From the NCBI RefSeq assembly GCF_030813715.1, contig NZ_JAUSUZ010000001.1, forward strand, positions 5,022,001-5,086,000: DNA of 64,000 nucleotides, read 5' to 3'. Below, in pieces: positions 45,835-55,396 of the stretch. Positions within the stretch are counted from its first letter, which is position 1; each line of letters begins with the position of its first letter. The position numbers were made by a program, and so were the translations under genes. The notes below the pieces were generated by a model. That model worked only from the letters and a program-made list of their open reading frames with translations, did not search any database and had not been told where the DNA came from. This DNA is from Catenuloplanes indicus. GTDB lineage: Bacteria > Actinomycetota > Actinomycetes > Mycobacteriales > Micromonosporaceae.

Positions 45835-46353
45835 ATGCTCGGCATCGACGGATACGAGCCGGAGTGGCAGTTCAGCTCCCGCGCCCTCGCGGCCGCGCAC
45901 CGCGCCCGCTTCGCCCGCGTCCGGGACCGCCCGCTCGTGGACGCCTGGCTGATGTGGGACCTGGACGCCGACGTCTGGTTCGCGGGCGGCCCGGTCATCC
46001 TCGGCTTCGGCGACCTCAACGTCGAGATCACCCACCGCAAGTTCGACGAGTGCGCCATCACCTGGGGCCAGATCGACATGACCACGCCGCTCGACTGGCC
46101 CGGCATCCGACTGGACTGGCGCTCCGGCACGCTGCCCGAACTGTCCGCGCTCCGCGGACGCGCGCTGCGCCAGGTCAACGTGATCGAGCGGGTGATGCCG
46201 TCCCAGTGGCGCCCCCGCGTGCTGCACGCCGTCGAGATGATCTTCGACGGCGCGCGCCTCGCGGTCTACAACGCGCTCGACGAGAACGGCATCTCCACCG
46301 CCGACGAGGTCAACCTCCCGATCGGCTTCTGGCACCGCGTCCCGATCATCTGA
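45835..46353 (+). CDS. Uncharacterised soluble protein, 172 residues
   Basis: Starts at the ATG at 45835 behind GGGAGG, 8 nt upstream. The sequence is Trp- and Asp-rich: EWQFSSRALAAAHRARFAR, DAWLMWDLDADVWFAGGPVIL, LDWPGIRLDWRSGTLPELS and VEMIFDGARLAVYNALDENG. The pattern suggests a beta-rich fold of an uncharacterised family with no membrane segment. It ends 5 bp from a convergent small gene. No function or partner can be proposed. Confidence 0.75.
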   Translation: MLGIDGYEPEWQFSSRALAAAHRARFARVRDRPLVDAWLMWDLDADVWFAGGPVILGFGDLNVEITHRKFDECAITWGQIDMTTPLDWPGIRLDWRSGTLPELSALRGRALRQVNVIERVMPSQWRPRVLHAVEMIFDGARLAVYNALDENGISTADEVNLPIGFWHRVPII

Positions 46354-46358
46354 CCGGC

Positions 46359-46553
46359 TCAGTCGCCCCCGCCGCCACCTCCACCACCGTCGCCCCCGCC
46401 GCCGCTGTCTCCACCGCCGTCCCAGCCGTCGCCGCCGCCGCTGTCCCCGCCGGAGAAGTAGCCGCCGCCGTGCTTGCGCTTCTTCTTGCCGCCCCGATTC
46501 GCCAGCAGCACGATGATCAACACGCCCACCACGCCGATCACGAAGATCTCCAT
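46359..46553 (-). CDS. Small membrane protein with Gly-rich tail, 64 residues
   Basis: Taken from the ATG at 46553. The frame extends upstream to 46712, but that part is the dispersed repeat copy D read through. One hydrophobic helix (EIFVIGVVGVLIIVLLA) is followed by a basic stop-transfer stretch (KKKRKH) and a tail that is almost only Gly, Asp and Ser. The helix and positive-inside pattern support a real single-pass protein, but the ribosome site is weak. Function unknown. Confidence 0.55.
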   Translation of the reverse strand: MEIFVIGVVGVLIIVLLANRGGKKKRKHGGGYFSGGDSGGGDGWDGGGDSGGGGDGGGGGGGGD

Positions 46554-46620
46554 GTGCCCGAGTGTTCGGCATGAGCGCAATCCCCGCAGCACGCTGACAC
46601 ACCAAAACCTCCGGAACCGG

Positions 46621-46703
46621 ATCTTCCCGCATCCGGCGTGGCACTGCCCGCATGCTCCCGCGGGCACCGGTCGTCGCTGGCGCTCCTCCCTGCCGGTCCC
46701 GCC
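46621..46703 (+). repeat. Dispersed hairpin repeat, copy D
   Basis: Reads ATCTTCCCGCATCCGGCGTGG, then TGCCCGC-ATGCTCCC-GCGGGCA and a block ending CTGGCGCTCCTCCCTGCCGG. The outermost stem pair is T-A where copies A and B have G-C, a compensatory change that favours an RNA hairpin. It lies between a minus-strand small gene and the HEAT-repeat gene. Confidence 0.75.
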
Positions 46704-46763
46704 GTTGGTCACCGAAACCCGGGGCGCGAGCGGCCGCGGAAAATGTCATAGGGTCCGGGCATC

Positions 46764-48956
46764 ATGCGGTCCATGCTGGACGGACTGCACGAGATCGACT
46801 GGGCCGCGATGAAACACGCCTACGGCCCGGCGGAGGACACTCCCGCGATGCTGCTGGCGATGCGCTCGCCGGTGGCGGAGGAGCGGGACGCCGCGATCGA
46901 CCGCTTCTACGGCAGCCTCCATCACCAGGGCGACGTCTACCGGAGCACGACCGCGACGCTCCCGTTCCTGTTCGAGCTGGCCACCGACCCTGGCACGCCG
47001 GACCGGGCCGCGGTCGTCACGCTGCTGACCAGCATCGCCGGTGAGGTCGTCGACTTCCCCTACGACGACGACGGCACCGAGCCGATCCATGACTACGCGG
47101 TCCACGACTACCACGGAGCGGCCGTCGTGCTGCGCGACCGGGCGGAGACATTCGTCGCGCTCGCCACCGACCCCGACCCACGCGTGCGCGTCGCCGCGAT
47201 CCCCGCGCTCGGCCTGATCCACGCCGACGGCACCCGAGCCGCCACGGTGCTGCGCGAGCGGCTGCCAGCCGAGTCAGACCTGGTCATCCGGCTCGCGATC
47301 GTGCAGGCCATGGGCGAGGTCGCGCTGCGCCACCCGGCGTGTGCGGCGGATGTGATCGCCTGGCTGGACGCCCTCGCCGCCGACTCCGGCGCGGACGCCG
47401 TCACCAGGCTCGCGGCCGTGGTGCACCGGGGCCGGTCCGCGCCGGACCGGATCGGCGACGACGCCGTTCCGGCCGCGATCCGGCTACTGCGCGAGGTGAC
47501 ACCGACCTGGCCGTGGCGTGGCTCGCCGCCGCCCACGCCGCCGACCGGCGATGCCCCGCCGGAGGTCGTCGCGATGTTCGACGAGCTGGACCGGATGAAC
47601 CGCGTGTTCGCGCCGACCACCGGCCTGCTCCGCACGTTCCACGACACGCTCGCCGGGCGGGTCGCCGATCGCACCGCGCTGCTCACCGAGCAGCTGCGCA
47701 GCACGGATCCGGGCACCCGGCTGGACGCACTCCGGATGAGCTGCGACCTGATCGGGGGCTGGCGCGGCGACCACTCGACGCTCATCATGCGGATCGCCGC
47801 CCACCTGGACGAGGAGAATCGCGAGGTCGCGGCCGAGGCCGCGGTGACGCTGCAACACTGCGCGCCGCTCTCCGCACCGGCCCGCGACGCGCTGGCCGAT
47901 GCAGTCGCGCGGCCGGGTGCCAGCGCGTGGTTCGCGGCTGATCCGCAGCGCCGTCGTGCGTACCAGGAGGCGGTCCGGGCGCTGGCGCTGCTCGGTGATG
48001 TCCGTGCGGTGCCCGGTCTGCTGGTGGCGCTGGACGACGACGTGGACAGCTGGCGGGCGATTCAGGTCGCCGGTGCGCTGCCGGGTGCGGCGGACCGGCT
48101 CGTGCCGCGGCTGACCGCCCGGCTGGCCGGGCTCGACCCGCACGAGCAGCATCCGGACATGTCGCTCGGTGCGCTGCTGCGTGCGCTGTCCGAGCTGGGT
48201 GACCCGGCTGCGGTGCCCGCGATCACCGGCTTCCTGACCAGGGCGGCGCGTGCGGAGCGGTGGTCGCCCGTCCGCACGGCACTGATCGCGCTGCGCGGCT
48301 TCGGCCCGGCCGCCGCGTCCGCGCTCGACGCGGTCCGCGCGCTGACCGCGTCGAGCGACACGTTCCTGCGGCTGGAGGCGGTGGCCGCGCTGTGGACGAT
48401 CGGCCGTGACCCGGCGGAGGCGCTCCCGCCGCTGCTGGACCTGCTCGCCGCGGACGGCGACCACGCGATCATGATGATCGGCGCGTCACTCGCCGAGATC
48501 GGGCCGCCCGCCGCGGCCGCGCTGCCCCGCCTGCGCGAGCTGCTGGATCACCGCGACGCCTGGGTGCGGCTGCACGCCGCCGCCGCGATCTGGGGCATCA
48601 CCGGCGCACCCGCACCCGCACCCGCGCCTGCACCCGCACCCGCGCCTGCGCCGGGGGCCGCGCCCGCGCCGGGGGCCGAGGCCGTGCCCAAGTCCCGGCG
48701 CGAGGTGGTGCCCAAGCACCGGCCCGAGGCCGCAGTCGTGCTGGACACGCTGCTGGCGGCGTGGGCACAGAACGGCTTCTCGGCGCCGTTCGTCCTGACG
48801 TGTCTGGAGCGGATGGGTCCGGCCGCGGCGCCGGCTCTGCCGCACCTGCGCGCTCAGCTCGCGCTGCCGGAACGGTATCAGCTGTCGTCGCTCGCCGTCC
48901 GTGACGACGAGAAGCTGCAGGATGCCCTCCGCGCGCTGGTGGCGCGGCTGGGCTGA
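46764..48956 (+). CDS. HEAT-repeat protein with Ala-Pro linker
   Basis: The protein has 730 residues, starting at the ATG at 46764 (or the one at 46773) without a strong ribosome site. The N-terminal block (IDWAAMKHAYGPAEDTP, ERDAAIDRFYGSLHHQGDVY) is typical of actinomycete HEAT-type proteins often found near toxins. Helical HEAT units follow, such as DPDPRVRVAAIPALGLI and PPAAAALPRLRELLDHRDAW. Near 615-640 a (AP)n linker interrupts the repeats. No enzyme motif is present, so it likely acts as a scaffold or immunity-type protein. It ends 6 bp from the convergent FAD oxidoreductase gene. Confidence 0.7.
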   Translation: MRSMLDGLHEIDWAAMKHAYGPAEDTPAMLLAMRSPVAEERDAAIDRFYGSLHHQGDVYRSTTATLPFLFELATDPGTPDRAAVVTLLTSIAGEVVDFPYDDDGTEPIHDYAVHDYHGAAVVLRDRAETFVALATDPDPRVRVAAIPALGLIHADGTRAATVLRERLPAESDLVIRLAIVQAMGEVALRHPACAADVIAWLDALAADSGADAVTRLAAVVHRGRSAPDRIGDDAVPAAIRLLREVTPTWPWRGSPPPTPPTGDAPPEVVAMFDELDRMNRVFAPTTGLLRTFHDTLAGRVADRTALLTEQLRSTDPGTRLDALRMSCDLIGGWRGDHSTLIMRIAAHLDEENREVAAEAAVTLQHCAPLSAPARDALADAVARPGASAWFAADPQRRRAYQEAVRALALLGDVRAVPGLLVALDDDVDSWRAIQVAGALPGAADRLVPRLTARLAGLDPHEQHPDMSLGALLRALSELGDPAAVPAITGFLTRAARAERWSPVRTALIALRGFGPAAASALDAVRALTASSDTFLRLEAVAALWTIGRDPAEALPPLLDLLAADGDHAIMMIGASLAEIGPPAAAALPRLRELLDHRDAWVRLHAAAAIWGITGAPAPAPAPAPAPAPAPGAAPAPGAEAVPKSRREVVPKHRPEAAVVLDTLLAAWAQNGFSAPFVLTCLERMGPAAAPALPHLRAQLALPERYQLSSLAVRDDEKLQDALRALVARLG
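48600..48680 (+). repeat. Ala-Pro coding tandem repeat in the HEAT protein gene
   Basis: Short CCCGCACCCGCG/CCTGCA units repeat head to tail and encode an alternating Ala-Pro stretch, followed by two copies of GCGCCGGGGGCC. The base unit is 6 bp, so copy changes keep the frame and only alter linker length. Confidence 0.75.
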
Positions 48957-48962
48957 GCGGGC

Positions 48963-50396
48963 TCAGGACAGACTGGCGCGCTGGTGGCGGAGTTCGCGCT
49001 GGATCGCGTCGACGGAGAGGTCGCGCGGTGGCTTGCCGTCGCGGGAGGCGAGCGCGGCGGCCACGCCGGCGGCCTGGCCGGTGGCCATCGAGATGGGCAT
49101 GACGCGGTACGAGGAGTGCGCGACGTGGTCACCGGAGATCGCGCGCCCGGCGACCAGCAGCCGGTCGGTGCCGCGGGGGAGCAGGCAGCGCAGCGGGATG
49201 TCGTACGACGTGCCCTGCGGCAGGCGCTTCAGCACGGTGCCGCGCCCGGTCGGGTTGTGGATGTCGACCGGGTAGGCGCCGCGCGCGATCACGTCGTCGA
49301 ACTTCCGGGCGGTCAGCACGTCGTCCCCGGTCAGCGTGTATTCGCCCTGGATGCGCCGGGTCTCCCGGACGCCGACCTGGACGCCGCTCTGAATCGCGTA
49401 GGACTGCTCGAAGCCGGGCACCCGGCGGCGCAGGAAGCGGACGATCTGCGCCATCTGCTCGTGCGCCATCAGCTCGGCCCGGGTCAGGTCGAAGACGCTG
49501 GTGCCGAGCACGCCGGTGACGCGGGTGGAGTTGACCGCGACCTCGTCGTCGTACGGCGTGGCGAAGAAGAGCAGATCCTCCCGGGTGAGGTCGAGCTCGC
49601 CGGCCTCGGTGGCCTCCCGGATCAGGTCCCACAGGCCGTAGACGCCGCGCCACTGGTCGGGGTGCTCCCGTACGTACCCGTTGAAGCCTTCGTGGTTGAA
49701 CCTGCCCATCCGGAACATGAGCGTCATCGGCTGGGTGAGGCCGTCCTCGGGACGGCCGATCTCGTAGGGCGCACCGGCCGCGGCCGCGAGGTCGCCGTCG
49801 CCGGTGCAGTCCACGACCACGTCCGCGTCGATGACGATCGGGCCGGACTTGCCCTCGAAGACCACCCGGACACCGTCCGGCAGGTCGATCACGTCGGACG
49901 CGAACGAGTGCAGCAGCATGTGCACACCGGCCTCGGCCAGCAACTCGTACGCGGTGAGTTTGAACAGCTCCGGGTCGAACGGCACGGTGTAGCCGGTCTC
50001 CGGGCTCGGCTTGATCACGCCGCCCATCTGGTGCAGCCGGTCGAGCATGGTCCAGAGCACGCCGCCGACGACCGGCTCGCCCTCGCCGTGGTCGGTCGGC
50101 AGCAGCCGGGTGTCGTCGCCGCCGACCGCCTGTTTCATCTCGTTGTGGAAGCTGGTCAGCGGCATCACCAGCGCGGCGGTCGCGTTGCCGCCGAGGAAGC
50201 CGTACCGCTCGGCCAGCGTCACCCGCATGCCGGTCGCGGCCGCACCGAGCGCCGCGCCGATGCCGGCCGGCCCGCCGCCGACTACCAGCACGTTCGTGCG
50301 GCCGGCGCGGCGGGCACGGCGGGGCGGCAACTCGACGAGCTCGTCCTGCGGGGGAGGGGAGAGGTATGCGGTCGACACGTACGGCGACAACGTCAT
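48963..50396 (-). CDS. FAD-dependent oxidoreductase (FAD_oxidored family)
   Basis: The protein has 477 residues. The FAD-binding Rossmann motif VVGGGPAGIGAALGAAATG lies near 38-56, followed by RYGFLGGNATAALVMPL and the second nucleotide motif VVVDCTGDGDLAAAAGAPYE. The C-terminal part has VAGRAISGDHVAHSSYRVMP with MATGQAAGVAAALA, the usual end of this family. It probably oxidises a small polar or sugar-like substrate in the cytoplasm. The gene follows the CsaB-like gene after 39 bp and is likely co-transcribed. The reaction is unknown. Confidence 0.8.
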   Translation of the reverse strand: MTLSPYVSTAYLSPPPQDELVELPPRRARRAGRTNVLVVGGGPAGIGAALGAAATGMRVTLAERYGFLGGNATAALVMPLTSFHNEMKQAVGGDDTRLLPTDHGEGEPVVGGVLWTMLDRLHQMGGVIKPSPETGYTVPFDPELFKLTAYELLAEAGVHMLLHSFASDVIDLPDGVRVVFEGKSGPIVIDADVVVDCTGDGDLAAAAGAPYEIGRPEDGLTQPMTLMFRMGRFNHEGFNGYVREHPDQWRGVYGLWDLIREATEAGELDLTREDLLFFATPYDDEVAVNSTRVTGVLGTSVFDLTRAELMAHEQMAQIVRFLRRRVPGFEQSYAIQSGVQVGVRETRRIQGEYTLTGDDVLTARKFDDVIARGAYPVDIHNPTGRGTVLKRLPQGTSYDIPLRCLLPRGTDRLLVAGRAISGDHVAHSSYRVMPISMATGQAAGVAAALASRDGKPPRDLSVDAIQRELRHQRASLS

Positions 50397-50435
50397 GACT
50401 GATCCCCTACCCCGCTCGCGATCCCCTATCCCTTT

Positions 50436-51578
50436 TTACGCGGCGATCAGTGTGCGCGGGCGGATGTTCTCCAGGACCGCACCGAGCCGTTCCCCGGTCT
50501 CCCGAGACCGGGCGCGCAGCACGGACATGCGCTCGCTGGTGTCGGCCACCCGTTCGGGTCGTTCGTCCCAGAGCCGGTCGACCTGCGCGAGCAGCGGGCC
50601 GGCCGACTCACGCATGACGCCGCGGAGGGCCGGTGCTCCGGCCTGCTGGGCGAAATCAAAGACCTTACCGGCGTACGGCAGCGGCAGGAACGGCACGTTG
50701 CTGAGCGCGCTGAAAATCAGGAAGTGCAGGCGCATGCCGACCGCCAGGTCCAGGTGCCGCATCAGGCCGAGCACCTGGCGGGGCCGGTAGTCGCCGTAGA
50801 GCACGCGGCAGTCCTGCACCGCGGTCATGTGCGAGAGCACCGCGTGCGAGTGCCGGATGTCGTCGCGCTCCATCGGCACGAAGAGCAGCCGCGCGTCCAG
50901 CCGATGCACCAGGAAGTCGCCCATCTGCGCGAGCAGCTGATGGTACGACTCCTCGTCCAGGTGCTCCGCGGCCTTGCCGGGCTCGCGGACGCTCATCCCG
51001 ACCAGGCGCCGCCCGGCCGGGATGCCCTCCGCGCGCAGCATGTCGGCGCTGAACTCCTCCGGGTTCAGCAGCAGCGCCGGATCCGCGGTCACGTGGATGG
51101 TGCGCGTGACGCCGGCCTCCTCGAGGACCAGCCGGGACTCCTCGTCCCGGACCGTGACCTCGACCGCCTCGGAGAGCACGTCACGCACGATGGCGCAGTC
51201 CGTCTCCTCGGTGAGCGGGCCGGCGCCGAGCGCGTACGTGAAGACCGGCACGCCGCGCTCCTGGGCCGCCTTGGCCACTCGCAGGTAGCGCCGCGCCTCG
51301 GTGTTGTAGAGGATTCCGCCGCCGCCGAGGATCAGCAGGTCGAGTTCGCCGAGTGAGGTCGCCGTCGCCTGCCGGCTGATCCCCTCCCAGCCGACCACCT
51401 CGACGTTCGGGTGTTTCGCCCTCGTGTTCTCCGGATGCCTGGAGAAGACCAGGATCCGGGCGTCCGGGCGCCGGTTGCGCAGATCGTCGAGCAGGCTGGT
51501 GAGGATCGCCTCGTCGCCGAGGTTCAGTCCGCCGTACGAGCCGAGCACGCCTACGGTGGGTCCCGTTCTGTCGAGCAC
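50436..51578 (-). CDS. Polysaccharide pyruvyl transferase, CsaB-like
   Basis: The protein has 380 residues from the GTG at 51578 with GGGAGG 6 nt upstream. The open frame to 51617 lacks a site. Features include VGVLGSYGGLNLGDEAILTS at the N-terminus, LDLLILGGGGILYNTEARRY and the C-terminal VGMRLHFLIFSALSNVPFLPL. This matches the PS_pyruv_trans (CsaB-type) fold, which adds ketal pyruvate to wall sugars. In Bacillus, CsaB makes anchors for SLH-domain proteins. No SLH protein is visible in the window. Confidence 0.85.
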   Translation of the reverse strand: MLDRTGPTVGVLGSYGGLNLGDEAILTSLLDDLRNRRPDARILVFSRHPENTRAKHPNVEVVGWEGISRQATATSLGELDLLILGGGGILYNTEARRYLRVAKAAQERGVPVFTYALGAGPLTEETDCAIVRDVLSEAVEVTVRDEESRLVLEEAGVTRTIHVTADPALLLNPEEFSADMLRAEGIPAGRRLVGMSVREPGKAAEHLDEESYHQLLAQMGDFLVHRLDARLLFVPMERDDIRHSHAVLSHMTAVQDCRVLYGDYRPRQVLGLMRHLDLAVGMRLHFLIFSALSNVPFLPLPYAGKVFDFAQQAGAPALRGVMRESAGPLLAQVDRLWDERPERVADTSERMSVLRARSRETGERLGAVLENIRPRTLIAA

Positions 51579-51691
51579 CGCGCACCTCCCTACGTCGTGT
51601 GCGAGTTCGGCGGCCACTGAACTCGCACGCTCCCTACCCCTCTTTTCTCAGAGTGACACACGTGACGAATCGGACTATGTATTTGCGCAGG

Positions 51692-52933
51692 TCAGACCGT
51701 TACGCGCCTTTCCGCAGCAGCCAGTGCGATGTCGGTGCGGTGGTGCGAACCGGCCAGTTCGATGCCCTCCACCAGCGCATACGCGGCGGTCCGGGCGGCG
51801 GCGAGGTCCGCGCCGGTGGCGGTTGCGCAGACCACCCGGCCGCCGGAGGAGACCAGTGCGCCGTCATCCCGCCGCTTCGTGCCCGCGTGGATCACGCCGG
51901 GCCGTTCCGCGCCGGTCAGCACGCCACCGGTCCGCGGCGCCTCCGGGTAGCCCTCGGACGCCACCACCACGGTCACCGCGGCGCCGTCCCGCCAGGTCAG
52001 CGGCGGGTGCGCGGCCAGTTCGCCGGTCGCGGCCGCGCGCAGCAGCCCGGCCAGCGGCGTGGTCAGCATGGCCAGCACGACCTGGGTCTCCGGGTCGCCG
52101 AAGCGCGCGTTGAACTCGATCACCCGCGGGCCGGCCTTGGTGATCGCCAGGCCCACGTAGAGCAGGCCGGAGAACGGCGTGCCGCGCTCGCGCATCTCGG
52201 CCAGCGTCGGGGCCACCACCTCGGCCATCACCTGGTCGACCAGCCCGGCCGGTGCCCACGGCAGCGGCGTGTAGGCGCCCATGCCGCCGGTGTTCGGCCC
52301 GGCGTCGCCGTCGCCGACGCGCTTGAAGTCCTGGGCCGGCATCAGCGGCAGCGCGGCCTCGCCGTCGGTCACCACGAAGAGCGAGACCTCGGGACCAGCG
52401 AGGTATTCCTCGATGACGACCCGGCCGCACTCGGCCGCGTGGGCGAGCGCCGCGTCCCGGTCGTCCGTGACCACGACGCCCTTGCCCGCGGCGAGGCCGT
52501 CGTCCTTCACCACGTACGGCACGCCGAACTCGTCCAGCGCGGCCGCGGCCTCGGCCGGCGTGGTGCAGGTGAACGCGCGTGCGGTCGGCACACCGGCCGC
52601 GGACATCACGTCCTTGGCGAACGTCTTCGAGCCCTCCAGCCGCGCGGCCGCGGCGGACGGGCCGAACGTGGCGATGCCCTTGGCCCGCACCGCGTCCGCC
52701 ACGCCGGCCACCAGCGGCGCCTCCGGGCCGATCACGACCAGGTCGGCGCCGACCTCGACGGCGAGCGCCGCGACCGCCGCCGGGTCGGTCGCGGTCACCT
52801 CACGCAGCTCGGCGAGCTGGGCGATGCCGGGGTTGCCCGGCGCCGCGACCAGCCGCTCGACCGAGGGGTCGGCCGCGAGGCCGATGGCGAGGGCGTGTTC
52901 ACGCCCTCCGGAACCGATGAGAAGTACGCGCAC
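51692..52933 (-). CDS. purD: Phosphoribosylamine-glycine ligase (GAR synthetase)
   Basis: The protein has 413 residues, with a GTG start at 52933 (VRVLLIGSGGREHALA). It has an N-terminal PurD domain (APGNPGIAQLAEL), an ATP-grasp centre (SKTFAKDVMSAAGVPTA, GLAAGKGVVVTDD) and the C-terminal block RVIEFNARFGDPETQVVL with the Mg2+ residues. It makes GAR from phosphoribosylamine, glycine and ATP in purine synthesis. It starts 34 bp after purA and is probably in one transcript with it. Confidence 0.95.
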   Translation of the reverse strand: MRVLLIGSGGREHALAIGLAADPSVERLVAAPGNPGIAQLAELREVTATDPAAVAALAVEVGADLVVIGPEAPLVAGVADAVRAKGIATFGPSAAAARLEGSKTFAKDVMSAAGVPTARAFTCTTPAEAAAALDEFGVPYVVKDDGLAAGKGVVVTDDRDAALAHAAECGRVVIEEYLAGPEVSLFVVTDGEAALPLMPAQDFKRVGDGDAGPNTGGMGAYTPLPWAPAGLVDQVMAEVVAPTLAEMRERGTPFSGLLYVGLAITKAGPRVIEFNARFGDPETQVVLAMLTTPLAGLLRAAATGELAAHPPLTWRDGAAVTVVVASEGYPEAPRTGGVLTGAERPGVIHAGTKRRDDGALVSSGGRVVCATATGADLAAARTAAYALVEGIELAGSHHRTDIALAAAERRVTV

Positions 52934-52967
52934 GCCGAGTGATGCTACCGACGGCCGGTGATCTCAC

Positions 52968-54317
<1,350 letters not shown>

Positions 54318-54382
54318 TCAGGCTAACAAGAAGTTACGGCCACGTTGGAGATGGCCGAGAAGATCACGGGAGGCCACCGGCC

Positions 54383-55381
54383 GTGTACGACGTGGTGCTG
54401 CTCAGCCTCGCTTCCGGCGCGCCCGCCGGTTCCGACGCCTGCGGGCTCGGCGGATCCTGCTGCGGCGGCGCCGATGACCGGGAGCCGGTCGACCGCTCCT
54501 GCGCCGAGCCGGGCACCCGTGTGCCCGTGCTGGCCTGCGGCGACGCGCTGACCGCGGCCGGCGCGCGAGTGGAGTACGTCACCGCCCGCTCGGACGCCGA
54601 GATCGACGAGGTGCTCGCCCGGCTGGACGGCCCGCCGCGCGCGGACGGCCTGACCTGGCCCGACCCGGAGAGCAAGACCCGGGTCGTGATCGCGGCCGCG
54701 TCCGACGCGCAGATCCGCGCCGTGGTCCGCCGCCTGGTCCGCCGGTTCGCGCCGCCGCCCAGCAAGCGCCCGGCCGATCTGCCCGAGTCGCGTACCGTGC
54801 CGGATCTGCCGGCGCTCGGCGTGCTGCCGCTCGACCCGGTCCGAGCCGGCACGCCGGACGACCTGGCCGCCCAGCTCGGCCTGCCCCGGGAGCCGGCCGC
54901 GGTCGCTGCCGCGGTGCTCGGCGACCGCACCCGGCGTATCGACCTGCTGCGCACCGATGCGGGATCCGTCACGCTGGACGGAACGCTACTCGGCGGTAAG
55001 AGTGAGGACGGCAAGCCCTTGCCCTGGCGGGGCAGAGTGCAGGTGGACGACACGGTGTTGAGTGACGGGGAAGAGGGAATCCTGGCGTGTGCGGTCGGCA
55101 ACGCGGCCGGCTACGCGAGCCTGGACGGACTCCCGCTGCTCAGCGGCGCCGATCCGGGTGACGGCACGGTCGAGGTGGCCGTGGCGGTGCCGGTCCGGAC
55201 CAAGGCCCGGTTCCGCAGGCCCCGGCTCCGGATCGAGGTCCGGCGGGCCCGCGGCCGTGCGGCGTCCGTGCTGCCGCGGGACGGAGAAGTGCAGTTCATT
55301 GACGACGGGGTGGCCGGCACGCTGAACCGCAAGAGGTCCTGGTGGACCGAGGCGGGCGCGTGGGCGGCGTACGTCAACTAG
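54383..55381 (+). CDS. Degenerate diacylglycerol-kinase-like protein with Cys-rich N-terminus
   Basis: The protein has 332 residues from the GTG at 54383 (GGGAGG 9 nt upstream). Alignment by eye with DAGK/YegS proteins fits from about 100 on: LGVLPLDPVRAGTPDDLAAQ occupies the place of the usual substrate-side GTANDFAR block, and RTRRIDLLRTDAG and ACAVGNAAGYASLDGLPLL follow. However, the catalytic GGDGT is replaced by AAASDAQ (104-110), so kinase activity is doubtful. The first 55 residues carry five cysteines (DAC, GSCC, RSC, ACG), unlike known DAGKs. It is followed after 15 bp by the ParA-like gene. Inactive lipid sensor is a guess. Confidence 0.6.
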   Translation: MYDVVLLSLASGAPAGSDACGLGGSCCGGADDREPVDRSCAEPGTRVPVLACGDALTAAGARVEYVTARSDAEIDEVLARLDGPPRADGLTWPDPESKTRVVIAAASDAQIRAVVRRLVRRFAPPPSKRPADLPESRTVPDLPALGVLPLDPVRAGTPDDLAAQLGLPREPAAVAAAVLGDRTRRIDLLRTDAGSVTLDGTLLGGKSEDGKPLPWRGRVQVDDTVLSDGEEGILACAVGNAAGYASLDGLPLLSGADPGDGTVEVAVAVPVRTKARFRRPRLRIEVRRARGRAASVLPRDGEVQFIDDGVAGTLNRKRSWWTEAGAWAAYVN

Positions 55382-55396
55382 GGGAGGCAGTGCGCG

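Noticed and set aside
46554-46712. N-terminal extension of the Gly-rich small membrane protein
   Set aside because: The extension is dispersed repeat copy D read in one frame; the same nonsense peptide appears from the other copies.
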